A stretch of DNA of 64,000 nt from Marinobacter sp. LQ44 (GCF_001447155.2 NZ_CP014754.1:868001-932000), one strand, 5' to 3'. Counted from the stretch's first letter, positions 9,406 to 18,807 are shown. Numbers and translations: made by a program. The notes: a model not told the origin generated them from the letters alone.

Positions 9406-10734
9406 TTATTTTATGAGGGCATCCTCGGTGTCTTTTACGGGAGCCAGGGCGTCGAGCCTTGCGCCGTGGCGCATCATGTAGATAACCAGCAACACAGCTG
9501 GTATGCCCATGATGGCAGAAATTGTAAAGAACTCGGCGTAGCCGAAACTGGCCACGACAATACCGGAGAAACCGCCAAGGAACTTGCCGGGCAAGGTCAT
9601 CAGAGAGCTGAAAAGCGCGTACTGGGTCGCCGTGAAGGACGCGCTTGTCATGCTGGATAACCAGGCGATCAGGGCGACATTAGCCATGCCACCACTGAGG
9701 TTATCGGCACTCACCACCACCGCCAGGGTCATCATGTTAGGCGGGTAATTGGCCAACCATACAAACAGCAGGTTGGTGGCGGCCGTCAGAATAGCGCCCG
9801 CCAGCAGGATATTGCGCACGCCATAACGAACCACCAGCACGCCGCCAACCAACGACCCCATGATGGTCATGAAGAAACCGAAGATCTTGGTGACATCGGC
9901 CACCTGGGTTTTGCTGAAGCCCATGAAATCCAGGTAAAACGGGTTGGCCATAACCCCCATAGCAATGTCGGAAATTCGGTACACCGCCACCAGTAGAAGA
10001 ATGGCAATCGCCATTTCTTTGTAACGACGGAAAAAGTCCAGAAACGGCCCGGCAATAGCGGCATAAAACCAGCCCGCCGCCCGGGCAATGGCGGGGGGAA
10101 GGTGACCGCGCTTGCCGGCCTCTTCCTCGATCTTGTGTGCGATGTCCTGGGCAGCCGCATAGTGATTGACCCTTGGCTCCCGCACGATCAGTACCGTGGC
10201 GGCACCCACACCCACCAACGCGGCCATCACCTGATAAGATACCTCCCATGACCAGTACTCTGCGAGATACAGCGCCCCGGCCCCTGCCACCAGAAGCGCC
10301 AATCGATAGCCAAAGATATACGTTGCCGCCAGCGCTGCCTGCAATCGCTCCTCGGCGATCTCAATGCGGTAGGCGTCAATCGCGACATCCTGAGTGGCAG
10401 AGGAAAACGCCACCAGCAAGCCAAACAGAGCCAGAGTTTGTGGCGCCGCCACCGGGTCTACATTGGCCATCAGGTACAACCCGGTGGCAATACCGGCCTG
10501 GGCCAGCAAAATCCAGCTTCGGCGTTTGCCAAGCAGCCTATCCAGTACCGGCAGCTTCAGGCGGTCCACGATCGGAGCCCAGAACACCTTGATGGAATAG
10601 GTAATCCCAAGCCAGCTGAAAAACCCGATGGTGGCGGTTTGCACCCCCACATCCGCCAGCCGGGCATTAAGTGTTGAGAACACCAACAAAAACGGCAAGC
10701 CGGCGGAAAAGCCCAGGAACAGCATCGCCAGCAC
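9406..10734 (-). CDS. ampG: MFS permease of the AmpG family
   Basis: A multi-spanning inner-membrane protein of the AmpG family, which imports anhydromuropeptides for cell-wall recycling. It opens with LFLGFSAGLPFLLVFSTLNARL, the family's first helix, and contains the ATQDVAIDAYRIE motif near residue 120. About 12 membrane segments are visible. Coordinates use the first ordinary start, GTG at 10734, which gives a short N-terminus. The frame stays open to a stop at 10798, and a good AAGGAG (10803-10808, complement) is spaced 8 nt from an in-frame ATC at 10794. The native protein may therefore start about 20 residues earlier on a rare start codon. A paralogue with another substrate cannot be excluded. 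Confidence 0.83.
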   Translation of the reverse strand: MLAMLFLGFSAGLPFLLVFSTLNARLADVGVQTATIGFFSWLGITYSIKVFWAPIVDRLKLPVLDRLLGKRRSWILLAQAGIATGLYLMANVDPVAAPQTLALFGLLVAFSSATQDVAIDAYRIEIAEERLQAALAATYIFGYRLALLVAGAGALYLAEYWSWEVSYQVMAALVGVGAATVLIVREPRVNHYAAAQDIAHKIEEEAGKRGHLPPAIARAAGWFYAAIAGPFLDFFRRYKEMAIAILLLVAVYRISDIAMGVMANPFYLDFMGFSKTQVADVTKIFGFFMTIMGSLVGGVLVVRYGVRNILLAGAILTAATNLLFVWLANYPPNMMTLAVVVSADNLSGGMANVALIAWLSSMTSASFTATQYALFSSLMTLPGKFLGGFSGIVVASFGYAEFFTISAIMGIPAVLLVIYMMRHGARLDALAPVKDTEDALIK

Positions 10735-10845
10735 TTGCCAACGGGTGTAGACGTAGAGCGTGTCTAGAATCAGGGTAAGCAGGTTGCGGATGATAAGCTA
10801 AACTCCTTGGTGCAACAGTCGGGGCCTACCCCCGGGCCTGAGTGA

Positions 10846-11328
10846 TCAATCGCGAAAGTTGTTAAACTGCAGCGGAATATCCAGCTCCGCCTCGCGCAGC
10901 ATGGCAATGGCTTCTTGCAGGTCGTCCCGCTTCTTGCCGGTTACCCGCACCTTGTCGCCTTGAATGCTGGCCTGAACCTTCATTTTCTGGTCTTTGATCA
11001 TTTTCACGATCTTCTTGGCCATATCGGTTTCGATACCCTGCTTCAGGGAAAAATGCTGTTTCACCAGCTTGCCGGCCTTGCTCTCACCGTCTTCCGCCAG
11101 GGCGCGGGCGTCAATGTTGCGTTTGGCGAAGGCCATGCGCAGAAGATCAATCAGTTGCTCCAGCTGGAATTCCTGCTCGGCGCTGACGGTAATGCGCTTG
11201 TCTTCCAGCTCGATATCCGCCTGCACGTTTTTGAAGTCCCAGCGGTTACCCAGATCACGCTTGGCCTGATCCACCGCGTTGGTGACTTCGTGCATTTCAA
11301 TTTCTGAAACAATGTCAAAAGAAGGCAT
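10846..11328 (-). CDS. yajQ: YajQ family nucleotide/c-di-GMP-binding protein
   Basis: A 160-residue protein starting [21 protein letters not shown], the standard YajQ beginning, and ending with the family tail [12 protein letters not shown]. It has two ferredoxin-like halves. Family members bind nucleotides, and cyclic di-GMP in some species, and affect gene expression and phage or virulence functions. It is separate from its neighbours and is a conserved housekeeping-type gene. Confidence 0.95.
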   Translation of the reverse strand: MPSFDIVSEIEMHEVTNAVDQAKRDLGNRWDFKNVQADIELEDKRITVSAEQEFQLEQLIDLLRMAFAKRNIDARALAEDGESKAGKLVKQHFSLKQGIETDMAKKIVKMIKDQKMKVQASIQGDKVRVTGKKRDDLQEAIAMLREAELDIPLQFNNFRD

Positions 11329-11465
11329 GGTCGTTATTCTCCAAAGGGCACACGGGGGTATACTGTGGCGACATTAAAAATACCGGATGTTCCGAAACCG
11401 CCAAAGCATACCAAGAGCCGCGGCGAACCGCATCTGACAATGGACTGGTAAGAAGTAGACAAACG

Positions 11466-12437
11466 ATGCCAAACCTGGACCTACCCATACTCGTAGTAGA
11501 CGACGCAAAATTCAGCAGTATGGTGGTCGGCCGCACCCTGCGAAATGCCGGTTACCGCGATATACGCATTGCCAACAACGCGCCAGACGCCCTGAAGCTG
11601 ATGGAACAGCGCCAGGTCAGCGTGTTGATTGCCGATTGGCTGATGCCTGAAATGGACGGGCTACAACTGACTGACCACGTGCGCCAGCAGGATGAGCAGG
11701 ACAACCACTACACCTACGTGATCCTGCTTACTGCGCGCGAAAGCGTGGAAGCACTGTCGGAAGCTTTCGACCGGGGCGTGGATGATTTTATCTACAAGTC
11801 AGACATGACCAAGCAGCTGATCCCCCGAATCTTTGCCGCCGACCGAATGGCCGACCGCCAGAACACCTTGCTGCGGGCCAACGCACTGCTGGTCGAAAAC
11901 AACCGGGAGCTGGAATCGACCAACATCATCGACCTGGAAACCGGCCTGTGCAACAGCAAGTATGCCCGCCAGCGCCTGCAGAAAACCCTGCGCCATGCGG
12001 AATCCCGAGGCGGTTCCACCTCCTACGTGATGTGCGGCATTCGTAACTGGCAAGACCTGAAACGCAAGCACCCACCCAGCGTGATGAGCGAATTGGCCAC
12101 CGGCATCGCCCGCCGCCTGAGCACCCTGATTCGCCCCATCGACGCCCTGTGCCGTGTTGGCGACAACCAGTTTGCCATCGTCTCCTACTTCCCGAACAGC
12201 GACCATTGCTCCACCACCGCGTTCCGGCGAATTTTTGATGGTATCAACCACAAGGCCCTGAAAACCACCGCAGGCTTTATCTCGGTGGAAGCCGGCATGG
12301 TGCTGTGCCGCGCCGACGCCCAGGACGGCACACCCTCGGTGCAGGATATGGAACGGGCCGCGGTACAAGGCCTGGTAGACGCCTACGAAACCCGCCGCTT
12401 TACCGAAACCAAACCCGAGATACGGGAAGGTGTGTAG
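11466..12437 (+). CDS. Response regulator with degenerate GGDEF domain
   Basis: A 323-residue protein. Residues 1-125 are a receiver domain: acidic pair in LVVDDAKFS, probable phospho-acceptor Asp in LIADWLMPEMDG, Thr in ILLTARE, Lys in YKSDM. After a linker helix, residues from about 155 match a GGDEF fold (LTGL-like DLETGLCNSKYARQRL). The active-site loop reads CRVGDNQFAIV instead of GG(D/E)EF, so cyclase activity is unlikely. It may bind GTP or c-di-GMP, or act as a phosphorylation-dependent adaptor. No partner kinase lies next to it. A terminator follows at 12631. Confidence 0.82.
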   Translation: MPNLDLPILVVDDAKFSSMVVGRTLRNAGYRDIRIANNAPDALKLMEQRQVSVLIADWLMPEMDGLQLTDHVRQQDEQDNHYTYVILLTARESVEALSEAFDRGVDDFIYKSDMTKQLIPRIFAADRMADRQNTLLRANALLVENNRELESTNIIDLETGLCNSKYARQRLQKTLRHAESRGGSTSYVMCGIRNWQDLKRKHPPSVMSELATGIARRLSTLIRPIDALCRVGDNQFAIVSYFPNSDHCSTTAFRRIFDGINHKALKTTAGFISVEAGMVLCRADAQDGTPSVQDMERAAVQGLVDAYETRRFTETKPEIREGV

Positions 12438-12628
12438 CCCTCACAAACGGTAACAACGGGACACAGATCACAAACAGACAGGAAGGGCACGAGGGCTTAT
12501 TCTGAAACCGTGGAATCAAGCAGTATCCGCCCATGGCGGAGGAGCCGAGTAGTAACTCCGCCGTATTATGGGGCCTGACTCCACAGGATTAACGAATTTT
12601 TCAGGCACTTTCGTTCTTTCCAAATTTC

Positions 12629-12660
12629 TTAAGCCAGCTCTCGTAAGCTGGCTTTTTTAT
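12629..12660 (+). terminator. Rho-independent terminator downstream of the response regulator
   Basis: Perfect 9-bp stem AAGCCAGCT / AGCTGGCTT (12631-12653) with a short loop, followed by a T-run. Confidence 0.8.
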
Positions 12661-12668
12661 TGGTTTTC

Positions 12669-12773
12669 CGGGTCTGTCCCCGAACGGGGACTGACCCACC
12701 TTTGCCCGTCCTTGCCACTTAACTCGAACCCATGGGGCCAAGATGGGTCAGTCCCCATGCGGGGACAGACCCT
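12669..12773. repeat. Long palindrome-ended repeat (single inverted copy of the 91-bp unit)
   Basis: It starts GGGTCTGTCCCCG and ends GGGGACAGACCC. The interior is the reverse complement, with changes, of the tandem unit at 13955-14240. The two sites bracket the AraC-type gene in inverted orientation. The rest of 12438-12831 holds the terminator above, one decayed half palindrome near 12570 and no visible gene. Confidence 0.85.
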
Positions 12774-12831
12774 TAGGGACAGCCCTTGGGAGTCCCTAAT
12801 CCAACCACGAGTGGGATTGTGTAAAAGTGGG

Positions 12832-13872
12832 TCAGACCCCTTTGGGGTCAGACCCTGTAAGACCCCTTCGATAATCCCCAGGCGTCTTCCCAGCAGCCGC
12901 CTTAAACTTCCGGTGAAAAGACGTGGTCTCGCTATACCCCAACCTCAGCGCGATGTCGGGAATGCTCATATCGGTATTCCGCAAATAGTCCTCCGCCATC
13001 TGCTGGCGCACGTCATCCAGTAGCTTCTGGTAGGAAACGCCTTCCTGGCTCAGTTTGCGCTGCAGGGTGCGGCTGGTCATGCCCAGGTCTTCGGCGATCA
13101 TGTCTTGCCGGGTCACGCCGCTGGCCAGTTGTTTCTGGATGCCTTGCTTCACTCTGGAGGTCAGGTCGGTATCGGTATCCAGCAGGGCCAGCTGGGACAG
13201 CGCATGGGCTTCAAGGGTCTTGCGCAGCAACGGGTCTGGTTGGCGGAGGCGGGTGGCCAGTAGATCCTGAGGCATGGTCACCACATTCTCCGGCGCTTCG
13301 AACTCAACGGGGCAGCCCCAGCGCTCCTGATAAGCGCTCTCATAGTCAGGGCCTGGCGAGGAGCGTTTCAGGGCAACCCGGATTGGAGAAGCGTTATCGT
13401 TATCTGCCAGCCAGCGAGCATAGTTAATCCAGGAGGAAAAAACGTTATCCACCACCTGGGGCCACACCACCGGGTCGGTAAAGTTGCAGGTCCACACCAA
13501 CGACACTTCATTCCCCTTCATCCGAAGGCCGGTCGTGCCCATGTCCCCTACCAGTTTTTCATAGGGCGCAATGCGGGTAACCGCCTCCCCCAGCGTGGCA
13601 CAGCTCATGGTGATATAGCCAAGCACACTGTAGGAACCGGGCTGAACGAAATCACCGGTTTCCAGGCCAAGGATGGGATTGCCGGATGCTTCGGCCAACA
13701 GGTGAATAAACGTCTGCAACTGCTCGCCCTTCAGGCGGCCGTCATCGGTATCAAGGATATTCGGTTCAAGGCCGGCTTTGCTGAACAGCTCTGAGGTGCT
13801 GATGCCCTTGGCATCGGCATAGCGAACGTATTGACGCAGGGCGGCTACAGAGGCGGTTCCAAGAGGGGTCAT
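12832..13872 (-). CDS. AraC family transcriptional regulator (OruR/ArgR-like, arabinose-binding-type N-domain)
   Basis: A 346-residue regulator. The N-terminal ~200 residues resemble the ligand-sensing domain found in many marine AraC proteins (FSKAGLEPNILDTDDGRL; LGLETGDFVQPGSYSVLGY). The C-terminal ~100 residues hold two helix-turn-helix motifs ending in DIALRLGYSETTSFHRKFKAAAGKTPGDYR. The start at 13872 (MTPLGTASVAAL) is chosen because everything upstream in the open frame is translated repeat. The last residues (TGSDPKGV) and the stop lie inside an E-type repeat (about 12828-12856), so the native C-terminus was probably replaced or extended. Its ligand and target cannot be read from the window. 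Confidence 0.85.
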   Translation of the reverse strand: MTPLGTASVAALRQYVRYADAKGISTSELFSKAGLEPNILDTDDGRLKGEQLQTFIHLLAEASGNPILGLETGDFVQPGSYSVLGYITMSCATLGEAVTRIAPYEKLVGDMGTTGLRMKGNEVSLVWTCNFTDPVVWPQVVDNVFSSWINYARWLADNDNASPIRVALKRSSPGPDYESAYQERWGCPVEFEAPENVVTMPQDLLATRLRQPDPLLRKTLEAHALSQLALLDTDTDLTSRVKQGIQKQLASGVTRQDMIAEDLGMTSRTLQRKLSQEGVSYQKLLDDVRQQMAEDYLRNTDMSIPDIALRLGYSETTSFHRKFKAAAGKTPGDYRRGLTGSDPKGV

Positions 13873-13954
13873 GACGACTGCTTTGGTTGTTGATTTTATG
13901 CAGCGAGTATAACCGAAAATGGGTAGGGCTGGGGTGTTATGGGGTTTGTCCTCA

Positions 13955-14240
13955 GGGTCTGTCCCCGCATGGGGACTGACCCATTTTGGAACCAATGGGT
14001 TCGAGTTTCGGGGCAAGGACGGGCAAAGGTGGGTCAGTCCCCCAAGGGTCTGCCCCCGCATGGGGACTGACCCATTTTGGAACCAATGGGTTCGAGTTTC
14101 GGGGCAAGGACGGGCAAAGGTGGGTCAGTCCCCCAAGGGTCTGTCCCCGCATGGGGACTGACCCATTTTGGAACCAATGGGTTCGAGTTTCGGGGCAAGG
14201 ACGGGCAAAAGTGGGTCAGTCCCCGTTCGGGGACAGACCC
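13955..14240. repeat. Three tandem 91-bp palindrome-ended units
   Basis: Units start at 13955, 14046 and 14137 with an exact 91-bp period and few differences. Each begins GGGTCTGTCCCCGCATGGGG and ends GTGGGTCAGTCCCC. The array runs to 14240 and finishes with an inverted terminal motif. It fills most of the 380-bp gap between the AraC gene and argG; no gene is supported there. Confidence 0.93.
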
Positions 14241-14252
14241 TTGGGACAGAGC

Positions 14253-15464
14253 TTACAGCTTCCGGCCTTTCCCAGCCGCAATGCGCAACCGCAGCGCGTT
14301 CAGCTTGATGAAGCCTTCGGCGTCTTTCTGATCATACGCACCCTGGTCTTCCTCAAAGGTGGCAATCTTTTCGTCGAACAGGGAGTCGTCAGACTTCCGG
14401 CCGACTACGTCCACGTTGCCCTTGTACAGCTTCAGGCGAACGGTGCCGTTCACGTAGGTTTGGGTCTGGTCGATCAGGGCCTGCAGGGCTTCGCGCTCCG
14501 GGGACCACCAGTAGCCGTTGTAGATCACCTCAGCGTAGCGGGGCATCAGGCTGTCTTTCAGATGCGCCACCTCGCGGTCCAGGGTGATGGACTCAATGGC
14601 GCGGTGGGCGCGCAGCATGATGGTGCCGCCCGGGGTTTCATAGCAGCCACGGGACTTCATGCCCACGTAGCGGTTCTCTACGATGTCCAGGCGACCAATA
14701 CCGTTGGCACCGGCTACCTTGTTCAGGGTTTCCAGCACCTCATGGGGCTTCATGTCCTGGCCATCGACGGCAACAATGTCGCCCTTCTTGTAGGTCAGCT
14801 CCACGTACGTGGGCTTGTCTGGCGCAGCTTCCGGAGACACGCTCCAACGCCACATATCTTCCTCGGGTTCCGCCCAGGGGTCTTCCAGGTTGATGCCTTC
14901 GTAGGAGATGTGCAGCAGGTTGGCGTCCATGGAGTACGGGCTCTTGCCCTTCTTCATTTCCACCGGGATGTTGCGCTCTTCACAGTACTTGAGCAGCTTC
15001 TCGCGGGAGTTCAGGTCCCACTCACGCCAGGGAGCGATCACCTTCACGCCCGGCTTCAGCGCGTAGGCACCCAGCTCGAAACGCACCTGGTCGTTACCTT
15101 TACCGGTAGCACCGTGGGAAATCGCATCGGCGCCGGTTTCATTGGCAATATCGATCAAACGCTTGGCAATCAGCGGGCGGGCGATGGAGGTACCCAGCAG
15201 GTACTCGCCTTCGTAGATGGTATTGGCGCGGAACATCGGGAACACGTAATCGCGCACAAACTCCTCGCGCAGGTCCTCGATGTAGATTTCCTTAACCCCC
15301 AGCGCTTCGGCTTTCGCACGCGCCGGCTCCACTTCCTCGCCCTGGCCAATATCGGCGGTAAAAGTTACCACCTCACAGTTATAGGTATCCTGCAACCACC
15401 GAACAATAACGGAAGTATCAAGACCACCGGAATAGGCCAGCACCACCTTTTTAATATCAGACAT
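14253..15464 (-). CDS. argG: Argininosuccinate synthase
   Basis: A 403-residue enzyme joining citrulline and aspartate with ATP in arginine synthesis. The ATP-pyrophosphatase P-loop is [13 protein letters not shown] near residue 10. [15 protein letters not shown] (near 115) and [10 protein letters not shown] are further family signatures. The start at 15464 (MSDIKKVV) has a GGAGC-AAGG site; the longer frame to 15515 lacks family support. It is a single housekeeping gene whose 3' end lies 12 bp from the 91-bp repeat array. Confidence 0.97.
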   Translation of the reverse strand: MSDIKKVVLAYSGGLDTSVIVRWLQDTYNCEVVTFTADIGQGEEVEPARAKAEALGVKEIYIEDLREEFVRDYVFPMFRANTIYEGEYLLGTSIARPLIAKRLIDIANETGADAISHGATGKGNDQVRFELGAYALKPGVKVIAPWREWDLNSREKLLKYCEERNIPVEMKKGKSPYSMDANLLHISYEGINLEDPWAEPEEDMWRWSVSPEAAPDKPTYVELTYKKGDIVAVDGQDMKPHEVLETLNKVAGANGIGRLDIVENRYVGMKSRGCYETPGGTIMLRAHRAIESITLDREVAHLKDSLMPRYAEVIYNGYWWSPEREALQALIDQTQTYVNGTVRLKLYKGNVDVVGRKSDDSLFDEKIATFEEDQGAYDQKDAEGFIKLNALRLRIAAGKGRKL

Positions 15465-15540
15465 GCCCTTGCTCCAGACTGAACAGAATGGATGTGTTGA
15501 AAAGAAGGGCAACATTGTACGGGATGGCGGGGGGAATGGC

Positions 15541-15573
15541 TATAAAGCCCCTACCCTGCCAAAGGATAGGGGC
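15541..15573 (-). terminator. Terminator after fliS
   Basis: Stem GCCCCTA / TAGGGGC on the minus strand (15547-15573) followed by TTTATA, 25 bp past the fliS stop. Confidence 0.65.
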
Positions 15574-15597
15574 GCCATGGGAGGTAATTGTGCGAAG

Positions 15598-16002
15598 TTA
15601 GCCAGCGGCTTGGGATTGCTGGCCGACAACTTCTTCGCGAATACCATCCCAGCCGTCCTTCACAGAACGCAACAGGTTCAGCACTTCATCCAGCTTGGCA
15701 ATGTCATTCTTGGCGCTGGCTTCCAGTAGAGTGCGCTCCATGTAGTCGTAAAGCCCTTCCAGCCGCGCTGCCAAATCACCACCTTTCTCAAAATCCAGGA
15801 ACGCGCGCAGACCGCCGATGATTTCAATAGCCTTATTGAGCAACTGGCCCTTGGCCGCATAATCCTTGGCCTGGATCTTAGACTTGGCCATATTGATGCG
15901 CTCAATCGCCCCGTTATACAGCAGCTGAATCAGCTTGTGCGGGTCTGCATCGGTGATGCTGGTTTGGGTATTAACGCGCTGATACGCCTGTAAACCGTTC
16001 AT
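15598..16002 (-). CDS. fliS: Flagellin export chaperone FliS
   Basis: A 134-residue helical chaperone that binds the flagellin C-terminus in the cytosol and delivers it to the flagellar export gate. The start MNGLQAYQRVNTQTSITDADPHKLIQLLY is a clear FliS opening. It lies 66 bp downstream of fliD, the usual order, and is probably co-transcribed from the fliD sigma-28 promoter. Confidence 0.95.
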   Translation of the reverse strand: MNGLQAYQRVNTQTSITDADPHKLIQLLYNGAIERINMAKSKIQAKDYAAKGQLLNKAIEIIGGLRAFLDFEKGGDLAARLEGLYDYMERTLLEASAKNDIAKLDEVLNLLRSVKDGWDGIREEVVGQQSQAAG

Positions 16003-16068
16003 ATATAACCTCGTTTCACCGTTGTCCGGTATGCCATGGTTGGCTGGCCAACCATCAGTATAGCTGAC

Positions 16069-18036
16069 TTAATCGTTTTGCCTGTTCGGCGCCAGGGCCG
16101 CCAGCTGCTGGCTCACGTAATCTCGTGTGCTGTTCAGCTGGGAGATCAGGGAGTCGGCAGCGCTGAATTGCTTCACCAGGCGTTCCTGATAGCTTTCAAT
16201 CCGCAAGTCCAACTTGATCCGGTCTTCCTGGATGCGCTCCAGGTCCCGGTTCAGGGCGTCAGTACGGGAGCTCAACGCACCGTCTGCCCCCAGAATGCTG
16301 GTAATAGCATCTACCGCCCGCTCGCTCACGCCCTCGATGAACTTCACCGACCCGCGATTACCAACGTCACCGCCGGTAATGCGCACCTGCAGGCCGGCGG
16401 CATCGCCACCGGCACTGTTTGCCAGGAACAGCACCTGGCCGTCGCCCTGGGCAGTCTGGCCGTTAATGGTGCCCTGGACATCCTGGCCGGCGGTGCCGGT
16501 GGCGGTGTTCAGCCCCGTGACGTTGTTCAGCCCGGTCAGGCTTACGTTAGACTCGCTACCAAAGCGGTTAGACGTGAACGTCAGCCCTTCGGTGGCATCA
16601 TAAGCGACTTGAACCGAGCGACCCGCCGCGCTCAGCGCCGCGTTTTCTCGTAAGGCTGTTTGAATGGCTGCGGCGAAATCTGCACCGGAATAGTTGCCGG
16701 CCGCAATGGATACGGTTGCGGTGGTTTCACCATCCACCCGGAAGGTGAAACTGTTATCCGCTTGAACCTGAATCGCATCTGCAGTGTTTGGGACAGAGTA
16801 ATTAAGGCTGCCCCGCGTCGCCATCTGGGTAACATTAATGCTGTAATCACCCGGGCGAGTATTAGAGCCACTACGAACAAACTCCACCTGGGAATCACTG
16901 GTTCTGCCCTGCTCGGCAAACAGAGCGGTGACATCATCCGGGTTTTCCCGAAGCTGCTGCTGAAACTTCTGACTATCAAACTGCAGCTCACCGGTGCGGA
17001 AATCCGTGCCAATGCCCACATCCGCCAGGCTGCGAACGCTGGCGTTTTCCAGCCCGGGAATGATATCTGTCAACACTCGCTTCAACTGGCTCTGGATATT
17101 CCGAACCGTGGAATCCCCGGTCAGAATACTGCCCTGCCCCGTCTCGCTATCAAATGAAGACAGCTCACGGATGGTGCCCTGCAGCTCGTTGAACTTGTCT
17201 ACGAACGCCTGAACACGCTCGGCAACCGCCGCCGTGTCCTGCTCCACTTTGATCGTGGACTTACCCTCACCGGTAATGTTGAAGGTCAGCCCATCCACCA
17301 CATTTTCAATGGTGTTGGTGGCACGGCGAATTTCCACGCCGTTGATTTCCATCACCGCATCACTCGCCGCAATGGTCTGGCGCATGCCATCCATGTTGAC
17401 GGGATCTGCCGTATCGAAAGCGAACCGGTTTAATCCCGGGGCAGCACCATCTTCCGTAACGGAAATATTCACGGCATTGGCTTCACCGGTCTCATCCGCA
17501 GACAACACCAGTTGGAAACCGTTGCCGGTATCAATCACACCGGCAGACACGCCCGCATTGGCCTCGTTAATGGCATTCGCCAGGCCCTGCAGGGTGTCGT
17601 TGGAGGAATCGATGGTGATGTTGGTGGTCTTGTCACCCACCTGAAGCGCCATGGTGCCACGGCCAACGCTGGTGGCATCCCGGTCGGCGAACACATCCCG
17701 GCTGGCCAGGGCCTGAGACTGCGCCAGACTTTTCACGTCCAGGCTGTAAGAGCCGCGGCTGGCCTTGCTGGCATCCACCGACACATCAATGTTGCTACCC
17801 GAGGAAGTGGCCGAAAACGACTTCATCGCATCCGCAGAACCGAGCTGACGCATAGGCAGGCGCAGCTCCGTAACAGCGCTGCGCAACTTGCCATAGGCAG
17901 AAATAAGCGCCTCTGTACGCTCTGTTCTTTGATCCAGCCGAACTTCCGTGGGCCTGCGCTCTGCAGCCACCAACTGGTCGACAAGATCCGACGTCAAAAC
18001 GCCGGAGCCGATACCTAACGATGAAATACTGGCCAT
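16069..18036 (-). CDS. fliD: Flagellar filament cap protein FliD (HAP2)
   Basis: A 655-residue cap protein. It assembles at the filament tip and folds incoming flagellin. The N-terminus (MASISSLGIGSGVLTSDLVDQLVAAER) and the C-terminal coiled coil (DALNRDLERIQEDRIKLDLRI) are typical. The centre carries flagellin-hook IN repeats. It is longer than many FliD proteins (about 450-480 residues), so the variable middle is expanded. A strong sigma-28 promoter lies 44 bp upstream, and fliS follows. Confidence 0.95.
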   Translation of the reverse strand: MASISSLGIGSGVLTSDLVDQLVAAERRPTEVRLDQRTERTEALISAYGKLRSAVTELRLPMRQLGSADAMKSFSATSSGSNIDVSVDASKASRGSYSLDVKSLAQSQALASRDVFADRDATSVGRGTMALQVGDKTTNITIDSSNDTLQGLANAINEANAGVSAGVIDTGNGFQLVLSADETGEANAVNISVTEDGAAPGLNRFAFDTADPVNMDGMRQTIAASDAVMEINGVEIRRATNTIENVVDGLTFNITGEGKSTIKVEQDTAAVAERVQAFVDKFNELQGTIRELSSFDSETGQGSILTGDSTVRNIQSQLKRVLTDIIPGLENASVRSLADVGIGTDFRTGELQFDSQKFQQQLRENPDDVTALFAEQGRTSDSQVEFVRSGSNTRPGDYSINVTQMATRGSLNYSVPNTADAIQVQADNSFTFRVDGETTATVSIAAGNYSGADFAAAIQTALRENAALSAAGRSVQVAYDATEGLTFTSNRFGSESNVSLTGLNNVTGLNTATGTAGQDVQGTINGQTAQGDGQVLFLANSAGGDAAGLQVRITGGDVGNRGSVKFIEGVSERAVDAITSILGADGALSSRTDALNRDLERIQEDRIKLDLRIESYQERLVKQFSAADSLISQLNSTRDYVSQQLAALAPNRQND

Positions 18037-18079
18037 AACCGTGCCTCCTCAGGGGGGCGGAATCTCTGTACTGATCAGT

Positions 18080-18106
18080 TTATCGGCAGCAGGCGGCAAA
18101 ACTTTG
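18080..18106 (-). promoter_or_regulatory. Sigma-28 (FliA) promoter of fliD-fliS
   Basis: On the minus strand, CAAA, 15 nt, then GCCGATAA. The -10 box is a full match to the FliA consensus; the -35 box has one change. Confidence 0.85.
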
Positions 18107-18159
18107 CCTCTTTTGCCCTAAATATAGAACCGATTTGTAACTGTGTGTATCTAAACTTT

Positions 18160-18249
18160 TTTAGCCACGGACGACACGGACATTCACGGACAAGAAACGA
18201 AACCGAACTGCTTGACCGTCCGTGTTAGTCCGTGTCGTCCGTGGCTAAA
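18160..18249. repeat. Long inverted repeat between fliD and flaG
   Basis: Perfect 22-bp arms, TTTAGCCACGGACGACACGG... at 18160-18181 and its complement at 18228-18249, around a 46-bp centre with further weaker copies of CACGGAC. With the hairpin at 18270 it fills the 305-bp gap; no gene is seen there. Confidence 0.9.
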
Positions 18250-18269
18250 CCAATCCTTTCAAACGCGAA

Positions 18270-18299
18270 CACCGCCGGCTCCTCTCAGAGGCGGCGGTG
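18270..18299 (-). terminator. Possible terminator hairpin downstream of flaG
   Basis: GC-rich stem CACCGCC / GGCGGTG with an inner CCTCT/AGAGG pairing. The T-run is weak, so termination is uncertain. Confidence 0.4.
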
Positions 18300-18341
18300 C
18301 TGAAATACCGTCGTTTTCATCCGCGCAAAAGCGGCAAGCTT

Positions 18342-18776
18342 TTACACCTTGATGTTAAACAACGTCAGCGGTTCGTCCTGCTGCAATTTTTCTGCCAACC
18401 TCATTGCCACTTCATCCGGGATCTGGCGGATGACTTCCTGGGTTTGCTGATCAACCACCTTTACGATGGTCTGGCCCATTTCATTATCCACTTCAAACTG
18501 AAGATCCCGCTGCACGGTTTGAACAAAGTCGTTCAACTGGCTAACCGCCTCATTCAGCTCCTTGCGCTGCTCTTCATTACGGGCCTGCAGCTTTTCAGCC
18601 TGCGAAGCCTGTTGAGCAACCTGGGGAGCCTGCACCTGGCGGGTACCGGCAGCCGAAGCTGCAAGGTCAGGGGCGTTCCGGCCCTCGGCCTGAGATGACG
18701 ACAGTGCCTTGGCCGGAGCCTGGGCGCCGGAGCGCACCAGTTTCAGGTCCGGGCTGTTCAGGTTAACGTCATTCAT
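18342..18776 (-). CDS. flaG: FlaG family flagellar protein
   Basis: A 144-residue protein. The first ~65 residues are low-complexity (Ala/Gln/Ser). The conserved FlaG domain follows: LNDFVQTVQRDLQFEVDNEMG, then VVDQQTQEVIRQIPDEVAMRLA. FlaG influences filament length in other bacteria, but its mechanism is not settled. It sits 71 bp downstream of a flagellin gene, as usual in Pseudomonas and Vibrio relatives. Confidence 0.92.
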   Translation of the reverse strand: MNDVNLNSPDLKLVRSGAQAPAKALSSSQAEGRNAPDLAASAAGTRQVQAPQVAQQASQAEKLQARNEEQRKELNEAVSQLNDFVQTVQRDLQFEVDNEMGQTIVKVVDQQTQEVIRQIPDEVAMRLAEKLQQDEPLTLFNIKV

Positions 18777-18807
18777 AGCTTTACCTCGCTATCCTTCAAC
18801 GGCGGAA

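Noticed and set aside
12540..12600. Extra E element near GGGGCCTGACTCC
   Set aside because: Only one decayed arm; too short and diverged to count as a copy.
13955..14240. Possible CRISPR array
   Set aside because: Units of 91 bp are contiguous and near-identical, with no unique spacers and no cas genes.
13986..15482. 498-codon plus-strand open frame over argG
   Set aside because: It is antisense to argG, begins inside the 91-bp repeats and has no family resemblance; high GC keeps the frame open.
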